A stretch of 56,843 nucleotides of DNA from Candidatus Nanopelagicales bacterium (GTDB taxonomy: Bacteria; Actinomycetota; Actinomycetes; S36-B12; UBA5976), in NCBI GenBank assembly GCA_016463095.1, contig JAEMSA010000001.1, positions 10,394 to 67,236 of the forward strand. Direction: 5' to 3'. Positions within the stretch are counted from its first letter, which is position 1, and every line of letters begins with the position of its first letter. Below are positions 46,116-55,159 of the stretch, in pieces. Under the pieces are notes generated by a model. It had not been told where the DNA came from and did no database searches. It was given only the letters and a program-made list of their open reading frames with translations. Made by a program: the position numbers and the translations under genes.

Positions 46116-46934
46116 ATGCGTATATATAAATCACTTATTTCAACTATTGGCGTAATTTTATTTATGTCCGGTTGTTCGGCAGGTCCTAATGCGTTAACAA
46201 CCATTCAAGGTCCAGTTGGTAGTGGTGCTAATTCATCAATCGGTGATATTTATATACAAAATGTGGTTATTGCTAAAGGTGAAGAATCAACGGCAACTGT
46301 TGTTGCAACAATTAGTAATTCTGGTTTGAAATCTGATCAATTAGTAAGTGTTTCTGTTGAAAACCCAGCACCAAAATCTGTAATTTTCAGTCCTGCAAAT
46401 GAAATTGATATTCCCGCCCGAGGTTTAATCAAATTAGGTATCACCCCTGAGTCTCCGCATGTTGACTTAATCGAATTCACTCCACGTCAATCAAGTTTTG
46501 TGAAAATCACTTTTGTATTTAAGACCGCAGGAATAATTGATCAAACTGTTTTGGTTGTGCCCAACACCGGAATTTATCTTGGGGCAGCTCCACTTGCTAG
46601 TGCTCCGGCTTCAGCGGCAGTAGAGGGTAGAGAAATTATTGCTGGTTCATTAGATGGAATCAGCGTCAAGGTTTTAAACGGAACCAGACGTGCTGGATTT
46701 GCTAGATCTGTGGCTGACACCTTGCAGGTAAAAGGAATGAAGATCATAGAAGTAGCTGATGCTCCTAATAAAGACACCGCCAAAACTGAAATTGTTTACG
46801 CCCCAGGCTTGCAACCAAAAGCAGAAGCGTTAGCCAAAGCACTTTCTGTTGGGGTTCTGGTAGCAGATCCTGCACTAACCGGGACTAATTTGGTGCTTAC
46901 CTTAGGTAACGACGCACCTTTTAGTTTTAGCTAA
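46116..46934 (+). CDS. Lipoprotein with LytR C-terminal domain (LpqE position)
   Basis: A 272-residue exported protein: signal peptide with lipobox MSGC (C20), an N-terminal beta-rich domain (about 40-150) resembling the LpqE/PCuAC-like lipoproteins that lie next to carD in mycobacteria, an Ala/Pro linker, and a LytR_C domain at about 182-265 (ISVKVLNGTRRAGFARSVAD, KTEIVYAPGLQPKAEALAKAL). LytR_C usually ends cell-wall ligases or stands alone in wall-associated proteins. The combination suggests an envelope role. The stop is one base from the stop of convergent regX3. Confidence 0.8.
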   Translation: MRIYKSLISTIGVILFMSGCSAGPNALTTIQGPVGSGANSSIGDIYIQNVVIAKGEESTATVVATISNSGLKSDQLVSVSVENPAPKSVIFSPANEIDIPARGLIKLGITPESPHVDLIEFTPRQSSFVKITFVFKTAGIIDQTVLVVPNTGIYLGAAPLASAPASAAVEGREIIAGSLDGISVKVLNGTRRAGFARSVADTLQVKGMKIIEVADAPNKDTAKTEIVYAPGLQPKAEALAKALSVGVLVADPALTGTNLVLTLGNDAPFSFS

Positions 46935-46935
46935 T

Positions 46936-47619
46936 TTATTTAACGTTCTCAAATTTGTAACCCAAACCTCTAATAGTTTGGATGAATTTTGGATTTGCAG
47001 CGTCTTTTTCAATTCGTGAACGAAGTCGTTTAACGTGAACATCTAACGTTTTGGTATCACCAAAGTAGTCACTACCCCAAATACGATCAATTAATTGCAC
47101 TCGAGTTAATACTCGACCTGCGTTTTGCATTAAATAAACTAATAGGTCAAATTCTTTCAACGGTAAAGATTGCTCAATTCCATCCACAGTTACTAAGTGT
47201 CGTTCTGTATCTACGCGAACAGGACCAATCTCAAGCACAGAAGTTTTTTCTTCTACTCTACCGATTCTTCGTAAAATTGCTTTTACTCTGGCTAATAATT
47301 CTCTGCTAGAGAATGGTTTAGTTATATAGTCATCAGCACCTATTTCTAAACCTAAAACTTTATCTAATTCTGTATCTTTTGCGGTTAACATAATTATTGG
47401 AACTTTTGTCATGTTTCGTAATTTTTTACATACTTCTAAGCCAGAAAGACCCGGAAGCATTACATCCAATAAAACTAAATCTGCGCCATGTTGTTCAAAT
47501 TGTGTGACTGCATCATTTCCGTTATCAGCAGTTATTACTTCATAGCCTTCTTTTGAAAGTATGAAAGATAAACCTTCTCTAAATGATTCTTCGTCTTCTA
47601 CCAAGAGAATTTTTGTCAT
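46936..47619 (-). CDS. regX3: OmpR-family response regulator, RegX3 type
   Basis: Receiver domain with D9, D52 (LLDVMLPG) as phospho-acceptor and K101 (TKPFSSRELLARV), followed by a winged-helix DNA-binding domain ending RLRSRIEKDAANPKFIQTIRGLGYKF in pieces. The 227-residue length and coupling to a SenX3-like kinase (overlap ATGA) beside phoU match the RegX3 phosphate regulator of mycobacteria (PhoP in Streptomyces). It likely controls phosphate uptake and saving. Confidence 0.93.
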   Translation of the reverse strand: MTKILLVEDEESFREGLSFILSKEGYEVITADNGNDAVTQFEQHGADLVLLDVMLPGLSGLEVCKKLRNMTKVPIIMLTAKDTELDKVLGLEIGADDYITKPFSSRELLARVKAILRRIGRVEEKTSVLEIGPVRVDTERHLVTVDGIEQSLPLKEFDLLVYLMQNAGRVLTRVQLIDRIWGSDYFGDTKTLDVHVKRLRSRIEKDAANPKFIQTIRGLGYKFENVK

Positions 47620-48758
47620 GAGCTAAATTCCCTATTGTTTTCAATAATTGATTCTTCTTCCATTTGGGGAAACTTCATTGTAAAAGTTGAACCTTGACCT
47701 TGAACAGACCAAACAGAAACTTCACCACCATGATTTTCGCAAACGTGTTTAACAATTGCTAGACCTAAACCTGTTCCACCTGTTGATCTTGATCTTGCCG
47801 GATCTACTCGATAAAATCTTTCAAATATTCGACTTTGATTTTCTAAACTTATTCCCATTCCTTGATCAGAAACAGTTATTTCTACAACTCTGCCTTTTAA
47901 TTTAGCGCCAACTGTTATTCGTGAGTTAACTGGTGAGAAAGTAATTGCGTTTGTTAATAAATTTCTGATAGCCATCACAAGTTGGTATTCGTCTCCAACA
48001 ATTTTTACATCTGGTTCACTAACCTGAACGATTTCAACTGAATGTAGGTCTGCTAATAATTGAATTGCATCTACCGAGTCAGTAATAATTCTGCTTACCT
48101 CTACAGGATTTGCAGTCGCTAAAGGATCATCTGATTGAACTTGGGAAAGATCAATAATATCTTGAATAACATTTGTTAATCTCTTTGTTTCAGGTCCTAT
48201 ACGTTTAGCAAATTTTTGAACAGATTCAGAATCTTTTCCAGCTTCCTCGATTGCTTCGGCAAGTAGAGAAAGCGCTCCCACGGGTGTTTTTAATTCGTGA
48301 CTGATGTTGGCAACAAAATCTCGTCTTACGGTTTCAACTCTGCCAACAATTGAATTGTTTTGTGCCCAAAGTAGAACTTCGCCTCTTTCTAATCTCATTA
48401 CCCATGTGTCTAAGTTTAATTTTGCAATTCCTAATGGTCGCTTGGCTTTAACTTTTCTAATCAATGGTTCATCTATTTTTCTTGCCATTAAAATAATTGT
48501 TTCTAGAGCATCAATTTGAATTTTGTCTTCTCTTGCGATATTTAGACTTAATGCAACTTCAGAAGCATATATAATTTTGTTATCTCCATCCACCCAAATA
48601 ACAATGTCTGGCAAAGATTGGATCAATTTAAGAAGTAAATTTCTGGAAGAATTTGAAGGTGGATTCTGCTGTTCAGGCTTTGATTTTGCAGATATCAAAG
48701 AGTAGACAATGGTTCCACCCAGAATTACTCCAATCAGCAATCCCAAGAAGATTTCCAT
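47616..48758 (-). CDS. senX3: Phosphate-sensing sensor histidine kinase, SenX3 type
   Basis: A 380-residue kinase with one N-terminal membrane helix (about 3-22), a PAS-like region (about 45-130), HisKA with SHELKTPVGALSLL (H154) and HATPase_c with GDEYQLVMAIRNLLTNAI, DQGMGISLENQSRIFERFYRVD and GGTGLGLAIVKHVCENHGG in pieces. SenX3 monitors the phosphate transport system through PhoU. A TAATCT box six bases before the ATG would fit a leaderless start. It is divergent from phoU, unlike mycobacteria where phoU-like genes are separate. Confidence 0.93.
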   Translation of the reverse strand: MEIFLGLLIGVILGGTIVYSLISAKSKPEQQNPPSNSSRNLLLKLIQSLPDIVIWVDGDNKIIYASEVALSLNIAREDKIQIDALETIILMARKIDEPLIRKVKAKRPLGIAKLNLDTWVMRLERGEVLLWAQNNSIVGRVETVRRDFVANISHELKTPVGALSLLAEAIEEAGKDSESVQKFAKRIGPETKRLTNVIQDIIDLSQVQSDDPLATANPVEVSRIITDSVDAIQLLADLHSVEIVQVSEPDVKIVGDEYQLVMAIRNLLTNAITFSPVNSRITVGAKLKGRVVEITVSDQGMGISLENQSRIFERFYRVDPARSRSTGGTGLGLAIVKHVCENHGGEVSVWSVQGQGSTFTMKFPQMEEESIIENNREFSS

Positions 48759-48831
48759 GTCTCCAGATTAGTTTCTATCTCATTAATCGGTGCGCTTAGT
48801 CAGGGGTAAATAGTCTGAAATTTGCTTTCTT

Positions 48832-48848
48832 TTCACCTCTAATTCATT
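48832..48848 (+). promoter_or_regulatory. PHO-box-like direct repeat between senX3 and phoU
   Basis: TTCACC at 48832-48837 and TTCATT at 48843-48848 are spaced 11 bases apart, one helical turn. GTTCACC-type direct repeats with this period are the known Streptomyces PhoP boxes. The location between the phosphate kinase gene and phoU fits autoregulation. Only two imperfect units are seen. Confidence 0.35.
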
Positions 48849-48927
48849 AATAAAAGAGTATTTGTGCGTGAAATCATGAAAGTCTGGTGATTAATGTTTT
48901 ATGATTGGAGAAACTGAGGAGATGGAA

Positions 48928-49587
48928 ATGCGCGACTTATTTCAAGAAGAACTTATTGCCATCAACAATGACATCTCCCAAATGGCTGACTTAGTTGGCA
49001 AAGCCATAAACAAGGCCACTGAATCACTGTTATTTTCTGATCGCGAAATTGCAGAACGCGTTATCGAATCTGATGTTCTCTTAAATGATTTAGCTTCTGC
49101 ACTTGATGAACGTTGCACAATGTTAACTGCCAGACAACAACCTGTAGCCACAGAATTAAGAAATATTTTAGGAAGTATGAGAATTGCAAGTTCAATGGAA
49201 AGAATGGGTGATTTAGCAGTTCATGTTGCTAAGTCAGCAAGACTTCGTTATCCAGCTCGCGCAGTACCTGATGAACTTGTTGAAACATTTAGAACACTTG
49301 GTCATTTAGCTGAAGAATTAACATTGCAACTTGCTCGCTTAGTGACAAATCCAGATGTAACTTTGGCTAAAGATATTCAAAAAGCTGATGACAAAATTGA
49401 TGCCCTACACAGAGAATTATTTAGAATTGTGTTATCACCTGATTGGTCACACGGTGTTGAAGCAGCAGTTGATGTAACTTTGCTTTCTCGTTATTACGAA
49501 CGTTACGCGGATCACGCTGTAAGTGTCGCGAGAAGAATCATTCATGTTCTTACTGGTGAGCCTTATATTGATACTATTTTGCAGTAA
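48928..49587 (+). CDS. phoU: Phosphate signalling protein PhoU
   Basis: PhoU links the phosphate transporter to the sensor kinase and prevents phosphate starvation responses in rich conditions. The protein of 219 residues has two three-helix repeats, each with the metal-binding E/D pattern: RMGDLAVHVAKSARLR near residue 91 and RYYERYADHAVSVARRI near 190. ATG 48928 is favoured since the family starts MRDLFQEEL and GAGGAG lies suitably before it; ATG 48901 and 48922 are also in frame. Confidence 0.93.
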   Translation: MRDLFQEELIAINNDISQMADLVGKAINKATESLLFSDREIAERVIESDVLLNDLASALDERCTMLTARQQPVATELRNILGSMRIASSMERMGDLAVHVAKSARLRYPARAVPDELVETFRTLGHLAEELTLQLARLVTNPDVTLAKDIQKADDKIDALHRELFRIVLSPDWSHGVEAAVDVTLLSRYYERYADHAVSVARRIIHVLTGEPYIDTILQ

Positions 49588-49666
49588 GTCATAAATTAAA
49601 CACAAACACTCTCAAGCAATAGCCTCAAATATTCATTCTTCAAGTTGATGAGGAATAATTAGAACT

Positions 49667-50938
49667 ATGAATTTGAATCAAGTTGCTTTACTATCTGTTC
49701 ATACCTCTCCTCTAGATCAACCTGGTGTAGGAGATGCTGGTGGACTAAATGTTTACGTTGTCGAAACAGCAAAAAGACTTGCTCAACAAGGAATAGCAGT
49801 TGACATTTTTACAAGAAGAACTTCAGGTGCAGCAAAGAATGAAACAATAATTTTTGATGGTGTCAAAGTTAAACAAATTACTGCTGGGCCTTTTGAGGGT
49901 TTAACTAAACAAAGTTTGCCTTCACAACTTTGTGCATTAAGTGCTGGAGTTTTAAGAGAAGAAGCAACTCAAAAAGAAGGTCACTATCAATTAATTCATT
50001 CCCACTATTGGTTAAGTGGACAAGTTGGTTGGGTTGCCTCTGAAAGATGGAATGTTCCTTTAGTCCACTCCATGCACACCATGGCAAAAGTTAAAAACTC
50101 AACTCTTGCAGCTGGGGATACTCCTGAACCTAATGAAAGAGAAATTGGTGAACAACAAGTTGTTGATGCCGCAAATCAATTGGTTGCTAATACAGAAGCT
50201 GAAGCACAAGATTTAATAAATCTTTATCACGCAGATAAAAATCATGTAACAGTTGTTAATCCAGGTGTTGATCTTGATGTGTTTAGTCCAGGTGATCAGG
50301 TTTCGGCAAGAAAAGAATTAGGAATTCCACAAGATGCGATTGTGTTTACTTTCGTTGGAAGAGTTCAACCATTAAAGGCACCTGACGTTTTAATCAAAGC
50401 AGCACATCAGTTCATTCTTGATAATCCAAGTTTGAGAAATAGAGTAAGAATTATTATTTGTGGAGGACTTTCTGGAACAGGTTTTGATAAACCTCAAGCA
50501 TTAGTTTCCTTAGTAAATGAACTTAAATTAAGTGAAAATGTAATATTTTTACCTCCTTCAACTAGAGAAAAATTGGCAACAATTTATAAGGCCTCAACTT
50601 TGGTTGCTGTCCCTTCTTACTCTGAATCATTTGGTTTAGTCGCAGTTGAAGCTCAAGCTTGCGGAACTCCGGTGATTGCAACAAATGTTGGTGGATTAAA
50701 AACCACAGTTTCTGATAACAAAAGTGGAATTTTGGTAAATGGCCATGATGCTAGAACTTGGTCACAAGCTTTAGCTCACGTTTCTTTAAACGAAACAGAA
50801 TTAGCCAGACTTCAACTCGGAGCAAGAGAGCATGCATTAAAATTTAGTTGGGATAAAACGGTGCAAGGCTTGATAAATGTTTATCAAAAAGCATTGGTTA
50901 CAAAACCAAAACAGGTCAGAAATCTTAGAGCCATATAA
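49667..50938 (+). CDS. mshA: D-inositol-3-phosphate glycosyltransferase (mycothiol synthesis)
   Basis: First step of mycothiol synthesis: joins UDP-GlcNAc with inositol phosphate. The 423-residue GT4 enzyme begins with the MshA signature LLSVHTSPLDQPGVGDAGG, then NVYVVETAKRLAQQG, HSHYWLSGQVG, HSMHTMAKVKN and, in the C-terminal nucleotide domain, VPSYSESFGLVAVEAQACGTPV with the EX7E pair. The stop is directly followed by the gpmA ATG. Mycothiol-using cells also need mshB, mshC and mshD; mshD is at 55892. Confidence 0.95.
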   Translation: MNLNQVALLSVHTSPLDQPGVGDAGGLNVYVVETAKRLAQQGIAVDIFTRRTSGAAKNETIIFDGVKVKQITAGPFEGLTKQSLPSQLCALSAGVLREEATQKEGHYQLIHSHYWLSGQVGWVASERWNVPLVHSMHTMAKVKNSTLAAGDTPEPNEREIGEQQVVDAANQLVANTEAEAQDLINLYHADKNHVTVVNPGVDLDVFSPGDQVSARKELGIPQDAIVFTFVGRVQPLKAPDVLIKAAHQFILDNPSLRNRVRIIICGGLSGTGFDKPQALVSLVNELKLSENVIFLPPSTREKLATIYKASTLVAVPSYSESFGLVAVEAQACGTPVIATNVGGLKTTVSDNKSGILVNGHDARTWSQALAHVSLNETELARLQLGAREHALKFSWDKTVQGLINVYQKALVTKPKQVRNLRAI

Positions 50939-51694
50939 ATGCCTAAGGAATATAACTTAATTCTGTTGCGCCATGGAGAAAGTGAGTGGAATGCGCTGAA
51001 TTTATTCACCGGATGGGTTGATGTTGATCTTTCTGAAAAGGGAGTTAAGGAAGCCACTCGTGGTGGAGAATTAATTAAAGAAAATAATTTGATTCCTAAC
51101 TCATTACACACATCTCTACTCAACAGAGCGATTAGAACTTCCCAACTTGCCTTAAAGGCAGCAGGTATCGAAGGTATTCCCACAAAACGTACTTGGAGAT
51201 TAAATGAACGTCATTATGGTGCACTGCAAGGTTTGAATAAAAAAGATACCTTGGATAAATATGGTGAAGAACAATTCATGTTATGGCGCAGATCTTTTGA
51301 TGTCCCACCTCCACCAATTGATCCCAATGACAAATATGCCCAAAATAAAGACCCTAAATATTCAGATATGAATCCTTCAGAAATTCCTTTGACTGAATGT
51401 TTAAAAGATGTTGTGGTGAGAGTTATCCCTTACTGGAAAGAATCCATAATTCCCGAATTAGAAGCTGGGAAAAAAGTGCTAGTTGTAGCACACGGAAATT
51501 CACTTAGAGCATTAATTAAACACTTGGAAAACATAAGTGACGACGAGATCGCTAAATTGAATTTACCAACAGGTGTTCCATTACTTTACCGGTTAGATGA
51601 AAACTTTAAACCTATAAAAAATGGTGGAGAGTACTTAGATCCAACAGCTGCTGCAGAAGCAATTGCAGTAGTAGCTAATCAAGGAAAAAAGTAA
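50939..51694 (+). CDS. gpmA: 2,3-bisphosphoglycerate-dependent phosphoglycerate mutase
   Basis: Glycolytic enzyme interconverting 3- and 2-phosphoglycerate. The 251 residues contain [20 protein letters not shown] (phospho-His at about 12), [31 protein letters not shown] and [15 protein letters not shown] (second His), the full dPGM set and length. It directly follows mshA, a common actinobacterial neighbour pair. Confidence 0.96.
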   Translation: MPKEYNLILLRHGESEWNALNLFTGWVDVDLSEKGVKEATRGGELIKENNLIPNSLHTSLLNRAIRTSQLALKAAGIEGIPTKRTWRLNERHYGALQGLNKKDTLDKYGEEQFMLWRRSFDVPPPPIDPNDKYAQNKDPKYSDMNPSEIPLTECLKDVVVRVIPYWKESIIPELEAGKKVLVVAHGNSLRALIKHLENISDDEIAKLNLPTGVPLLYRLDENFKPIKNGGEYLDPTAAAEAIAVVANQGKK

Positions 51695-51985
51695 CTACTT
51701 TCCTCTGATTTCGTTCATCTTTGGTCTTTGATCAACCAAATAAACGATTGCTAAAATTAATCCCACAAGTTGTAATATTCCATAGTTTGAACCTTGGGTC
51801 CAAACTGAAATAAATTGCGAAAATACTGATATTCCTAGAAGCGCGGACCAAAACAGTTTTGATTGACGACCAACCGCGGCAAAGACTTCTTTCTTTTGTG
51901 TGACGGCGTCTACAAAAGCCCAAATTTTAATTGCAACAAACAAATAGCCCAGAACCACATTCAGTGTGTACATGCTTAACGGCAT
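51695..51985 (-). CDS. DUF2516 family membrane protein
   Basis: A 96-residue protein with three hydrophobic segments (about 8-25, 43-60, 68-85). FVDAVTQKKEVFAAVGRQSKLFW between the first two is the recognisable part of actinobacterial DUF2516. Function unknown. Its stop codon touches that of gpmA, and it lies four bases after the asparaginase stop. Confidence 0.82.
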   Translation of the reverse strand: MPLSMYTLNVVLGYLFVAIKIWAFVDAVTQKKEVFAAVGRQSKLFWSALLGISVFSQFISVWTQGSNYGILQLVGLILAIVYLVDQRPKMNEIRGK

Positions 51986-51989
51986 TTAA

Positions 51990-52952
51990 TTACCTTCCAA
52001 TTGGTAGTGCTTGCATTGAGCCTACGGGTTTTCCCCCACCAAGTACCGGTGTTATCTCCAAGTGGCTCATTTTTTCTAGAACATTTTCTTCAATTCCCCA
52101 GTAACGAAGAACTGCCACAACAAAAGCAGCTCTTGGTCTCATCGAACCATCTTCGAATTTAACCGCAAAAGATCTCCCATCAGAAAGTGCTCCGACATGA
52201 ACTCCTTCTGCTCCTTCTTTGGTGAAAAATCCTGACACTGTTTGCATGAATTGTGCAACGTCTCTTTTATTTCCAGAATTATAAATTGGGAATTTTCTGG
52301 CCGCATCAACAACTTTTCTTTGTTCTGTATTTGTGTCCGATAAGACTGCGTTCTGAGCAATCTTTGCTAAAGCGATTAATGAAACTGCATGCAATGGTGC
52401 GCCGCAACCATCAAAAGTTGATTTAAAAATCTTTTCACCACTTAAATCTTCAATGGTCTCTATAATTAGTTTTTGTAAATTGTGTTCTGATCCTAAGTAA
52501 TTTTCAATTGACCAATTATTCTCTACGCAAGCTGTAAGCATTCCTGCATGTTTCCCAGAACAATTCATGGTTAGTCTTTCGGGTTTCATTCCTTTACTTA
52601 AGTACTCAATTTGAGTTGCTGTATCTAATGGCAAATCTGGCGGACATTGGAGAGCATCTGTTGTTAAACCAATATCTTTTAGCATCTTGGTCACTAATTC
52701 TCGATGTAGCTCTTCACCACTATGAGATGCACAAGAAATAGCTAATTGTTCTTTCTCAAGTTTTGCCCCACTTCGTAACATTGCAGTCGCTTGAGCAAGC
52801 TTTATGGCACTTCGCGGGAACACTGGCTCGTTTGGTTCACCAAGAGAAACCTCAATTTTTCCATCTGCATCTAATAAAACTGCATGACCGCGATGCGCAG
52901 ATTCAACTAAACCAGCGCGAATCATTTCAACTAACACTGGAGAATTGTTCAT
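51990..52952 (-). CDS. L-asparaginase II (PF06089 type, SxxK active site)
   Basis: Hydrolyses asparagine to aspartate and ammonia. This family is related to serine beta-lactamase-like asparaginases such as Rhizobium AnsA. The SxxK motif is visible as PRSAIK (residues about 46-51), with CASHSGEELHRELV near 70 and NCSGKHAGMLTACVENN near 127, and GCGAPLHAVSL near 180. The ATG overlaps the YgfZ stop (ATGA). It is probably a nitrogen-source gene; the GlnR gene is three genes away. Confidence 0.88.
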   Translation of the reverse strand: MNNSPVLVEMIRAGLVESAHRGHAVLLDADGKIEVSLGEPNEPVFPRSAIKLAQATAMLRSGAKLEKEQLAISCASHSGEELHRELVTKMLKDIGLTTDALQCPPDLPLDTATQIEYLSKGMKPERLTMNCSGKHAGMLTACVENNWSIENYLGSEHNLQKLIIETIEDLSGEKIFKSTFDGCGAPLHAVSLIALAKIAQNAVLSDTNTEQRKVVDAARKFPIYNSGNKRDVAQFMQTVSGFFTKEGAEGVHVGALSDGRSFAVKFEDGSMRPRAAFVVAVLRYWGIEENVLEKMSHLEITPVLGGGKPVGSMQALPIGR

Positions 52953-53995
52953 TGTGCAACTACTACTTCTTGAATAGTTCCAGGAATCTCATCAACGGCA
53001 ACATTTAAGAGCACTTCTGTTTTTGATTTTACAATTCCAAGTGCTATTGGTCCTAATTCATAATGCTGAGCACTTGAACCAATAACTCCAACTTCAATAC
53101 CATCAACAATGATGGGGCTCTTTGTTTTTGGTAAGCGATTAGGACTTCCATCTAAGTGAATAAGTACAAGTTTTCTAGGTGGCTTACCTAAGTTATGAAC
53201 TCGTGCCACAGTTTCTTGTCCGCGATAACAACCTTTTTCTAAATGAACAGCATTTCCAATTAATCCAATTTCATGTGGAATAGTTTTATGATCTGCGTCA
53301 ACAACTACTCTGGCAACTCCTGCGGCTATGCGAATTGCTTCCAGCGCCCAAGTTCCAGCTAACGTTTCTTTTTTTTGTAGATAACCTTCTAGTTCATTTC
53401 TATTAATTAGTATTTCTCTACCTTTATAAATTCCTGGTCTTGTTGGTGCGTATCTGTTTGGATCTCCACCAGCACTTTGTCCCGCATCTGAAATGGGCTC
53501 TCCAGCGTAATTAATCGGAGTTAACCAAGTAGGAAAATCATTGTGATTTTCTCTAATGGGTTCAAAAATGGCAGCCAAATTACTTGTTTGATCAGTTATT
53601 TCTACTTGTGACATAAAGACCATTTTTTTAAAAAATTCCAAAATTAGGATTAGAGACGATTTTTCAACGATTAGATATATTTCATTTTCACTATTTATAA
53701 CGTGTAATTCATGTTCAATGTGTCCATTTGGAGTTAACAACAAAGTCGAACATGACTCTCCAGCTTTCATTCTTTCAATATGCTGAGAAGTTAAGGAATG
53801 AAGAAATGTCTTTCTATCATTTCCAGATATCTTTATAACACCGCGATTAGAAATATCTACCGCGCCTAATCCTTGAATAAGATTCTTTTGCTCTCTTAAC
53901 GGATCTCCGTAATGCCAGGCCACATCTTGATCAACAACAGATTCAGGTGGTCTTACTTGTCCTGTTAAATTTAGAGTTAAGGAATTAGTGGTCAT
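52949..53995 (-). CDS. ygfZ: Folate-binding YgfZ/GcvT-like protein
   Basis: Tetrahydrofolate-binding protein helping repair or assembly of Fe-S clusters. The 348 residues include the YgfZ signature LEKGCYRGQETVARVHNLGKP near residue 250 (KGCYxGQE with its Cys) and VDISNRGVIKISGNDRKTFLHSLTSQ near 55 in parts. It overlaps the Fur-family gene by 11 bases and asparaginase by four. This neighbourhood (FABP, Fur-type, YgfZ) is widely conserved in actinobacteria. Confidence 0.9.
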   Translation of the reverse strand: MTTNSLTLNLTGQVRPPESVVDQDVAWHYGDPLREQKNLIQGLGAVDISNRGVIKISGNDRKTFLHSLTSQHIERMKAGESCSTLLLTPNGHIEHELHVINSENEIYLIVEKSSLILILEFFKKMVFMSQVEITDQTSNLAAIFEPIRENHNDFPTWLTPINYAGEPISDAGQSAGGDPNRYAPTRPGIYKGREILINRNELEGYLQKKETLAGTWALEAIRIAAGVARVVVDADHKTIPHEIGLIGNAVHLEKGCYRGQETVARVHNLGKPPRKLVLIHLDGSPNRLPKTKSPIIVDGIEVGVIGSSAQHYELGPIALGIVKSKTEVLLNVAVDEIPGTIQEVVVAQ

Positions 53996-54437
53996 GATCA
54001 GTTACAACATTTCCCTCATTAGCACATTTTTTACACAAACCGTGTAGTGCTACGTGAGAAATATTTACCACAAAACCATTGTCATTTTCTAATTTATTTG
54101 CATATTTAGCAAAATCATCGCCATCAATTGATTCAACTTTTCTACATCTTGAACAAACCAAATGAATATGTGGAGTGTCATCTACAACGTGATAAGTAGG
54201 AGCACCATGCCCAATATGGGCATGTGTTACTAAACCAACTTGTTCCAAAACTTCTAGGGTGCGATAAACAGTGGAAAGATTTACACCACTTGCCGTTATT
54301 TGAACTTCACCCAAAATTTCTTCTGGTGTGGCATGACGAAGATGTGTTACAGCTTCCAAAACTAATTGTCTTTGTGGAGTTATCCGAAAACCTGCAGTCC
54401 GAAGCCTTCTATCCCAAGCCTCTAAAAAGTCATTCAT
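53985..54437 (-). CDS. Fur-family metal-responsive repressor
   Basis: A 150-residue regulator with N-terminal winged helix (FRITPQRQLVLEAV, STVYRTLEVLEQVGLV) and dimer domain with metal ligands: H83, HIH at 90-92, C95-x-x-C98 and C135-x-x-C138 (structural zinc). A His/Asp tail TDHDH ends the protein. Fur, Zur and Nur cannot be separated with certainty by eye; gene position resembles the nickel regulator Nur of Streptomyces, an inference by synteny only. Its start overlaps the preceding stop by one base. Confidence 0.85.
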   Translation of the reverse strand: MNDFLEAWDRRLRTAGFRITPQRQLVLEAVTHLRHATPEEILGEVQITASGVNLSTVYRTLEVLEQVGLVTHAHIGHGAPTYHVVDDTPHIHLVCSRCRKVESIDGDDFAKYANKLENDNGFVVNISHVALHGLCKKCANEGNVVTDHDH

Positions 54438-55039
54438 TACTTAACTCCCGGGATACTAGGTACAACATGTTTCCTAACAGGTTTACCTGTTTTCTTTGTT
54501 TCAATAATTTGTGCTTCACTCAATGGTTTAAGTCTGGCCCATAAATGGTTTTGCATCTCTTGACCTACTGCTGCCATATCGTAAGTCCACATTAATTCAC
54601 CATTCATCAATCCATACAAACGATCACCTGCATCCACAGGTTTTGCACTAGGAACTCGACCAACCCACTGAGTTACGATCCTGGCTCTGGCTGAAGTTAT
54701 TTTTGCCTCTTCAATTGTTAAAACTTCATTTAATCCTGTCCATATTTCTGAAATTCCTGTGACATGAGAAATTGACACTTCAACACTTGCACCTTCTCCT
54801 GGTTTCCAAAAACCTTTTTCAGAATGCATTGGTTTACCAGCTGTACCATCTGCATTTAATTCCCAAGATTTACTTTCATAATCAATAAATGGACGACCAT
54901 CATTATTGAATTCAAGTTGTTGGATGAATGAAAAATTACTGGAGTTTGGATATTGACCTTGCCCAACGCCTTCCCAATGGCCTAAAAGCCATGAGATGCG
55001 CACAATCTCTGGTGGTAATTCCGAAGGTAATTTTGACAT
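54437..55039 (-). CDS. FABP/nitrobindin-like beta-barrel protein (DUF1794), probable heme binder
   Basis: A 200-residue member of the nitrobindin family (Rv2717c-like), whose ten-stranded barrel binds heme in relatives and isomerises peroxynitrite. LLGHWEGVGQGQYP near residue 18 is the family GxWxGxG signature. The proposed heme-ligand histidine region is intact: GQEMQNHLWARLKPL, H165. In this heme-gene-poor genome, heme binding is worth noting, but no direct evidence is visible. The start follows a -10 box by seven bases. Confidence 0.87.
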   Translation of the reverse strand: MSKLPSELPPEIVRISWLLGHWEGVGQGQYPNSSNFSFIQQLEFNNDGRPFIDYESKSWELNADGTAGKPMHSEKGFWKPGEGASVEVSISHVTGISEIWTGLNEVLTIEEAKITSARARIVTQWVGRVPSAKPVDAGDRLYGLMNGELMWTYDMAAVGQEMQNHLWARLKPLSEAQIIETKKTGKPVRKHVVPSIPGVK

Positions 55040-55046
55040 TAATAAA

Positions 55047-55052
55047 AGTCTA
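55047..55052 (-). promoter_or_regulatory. -10 box of the nitrobindin-like operon, leaderless geometry
   Basis: On the minus strand TAGACT stands seven bases before the ATG at 55039 with no ribosome site between. This promoter would serve the nitrobindin-fur-ygfZ-asparaginase-DUF2516 run. Confidence 0.55.
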
Positions 55053-55159
55053 TCCTGCCTACAAATAGTTCTAGCTGTGCCTGAAACCGCTGGTTCCAGA
55101 TGTGCGTAGGAAGTGATGAAGGTAAAATTAGGAGTATAAATTCTTTCAAGGAGCAGATG

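Noticed and set aside
48901-48927. Longer N-terminus for PhoU
   Set aside because: Family members begin MRDLF and GAGGAG is spaced for ATG 48928.
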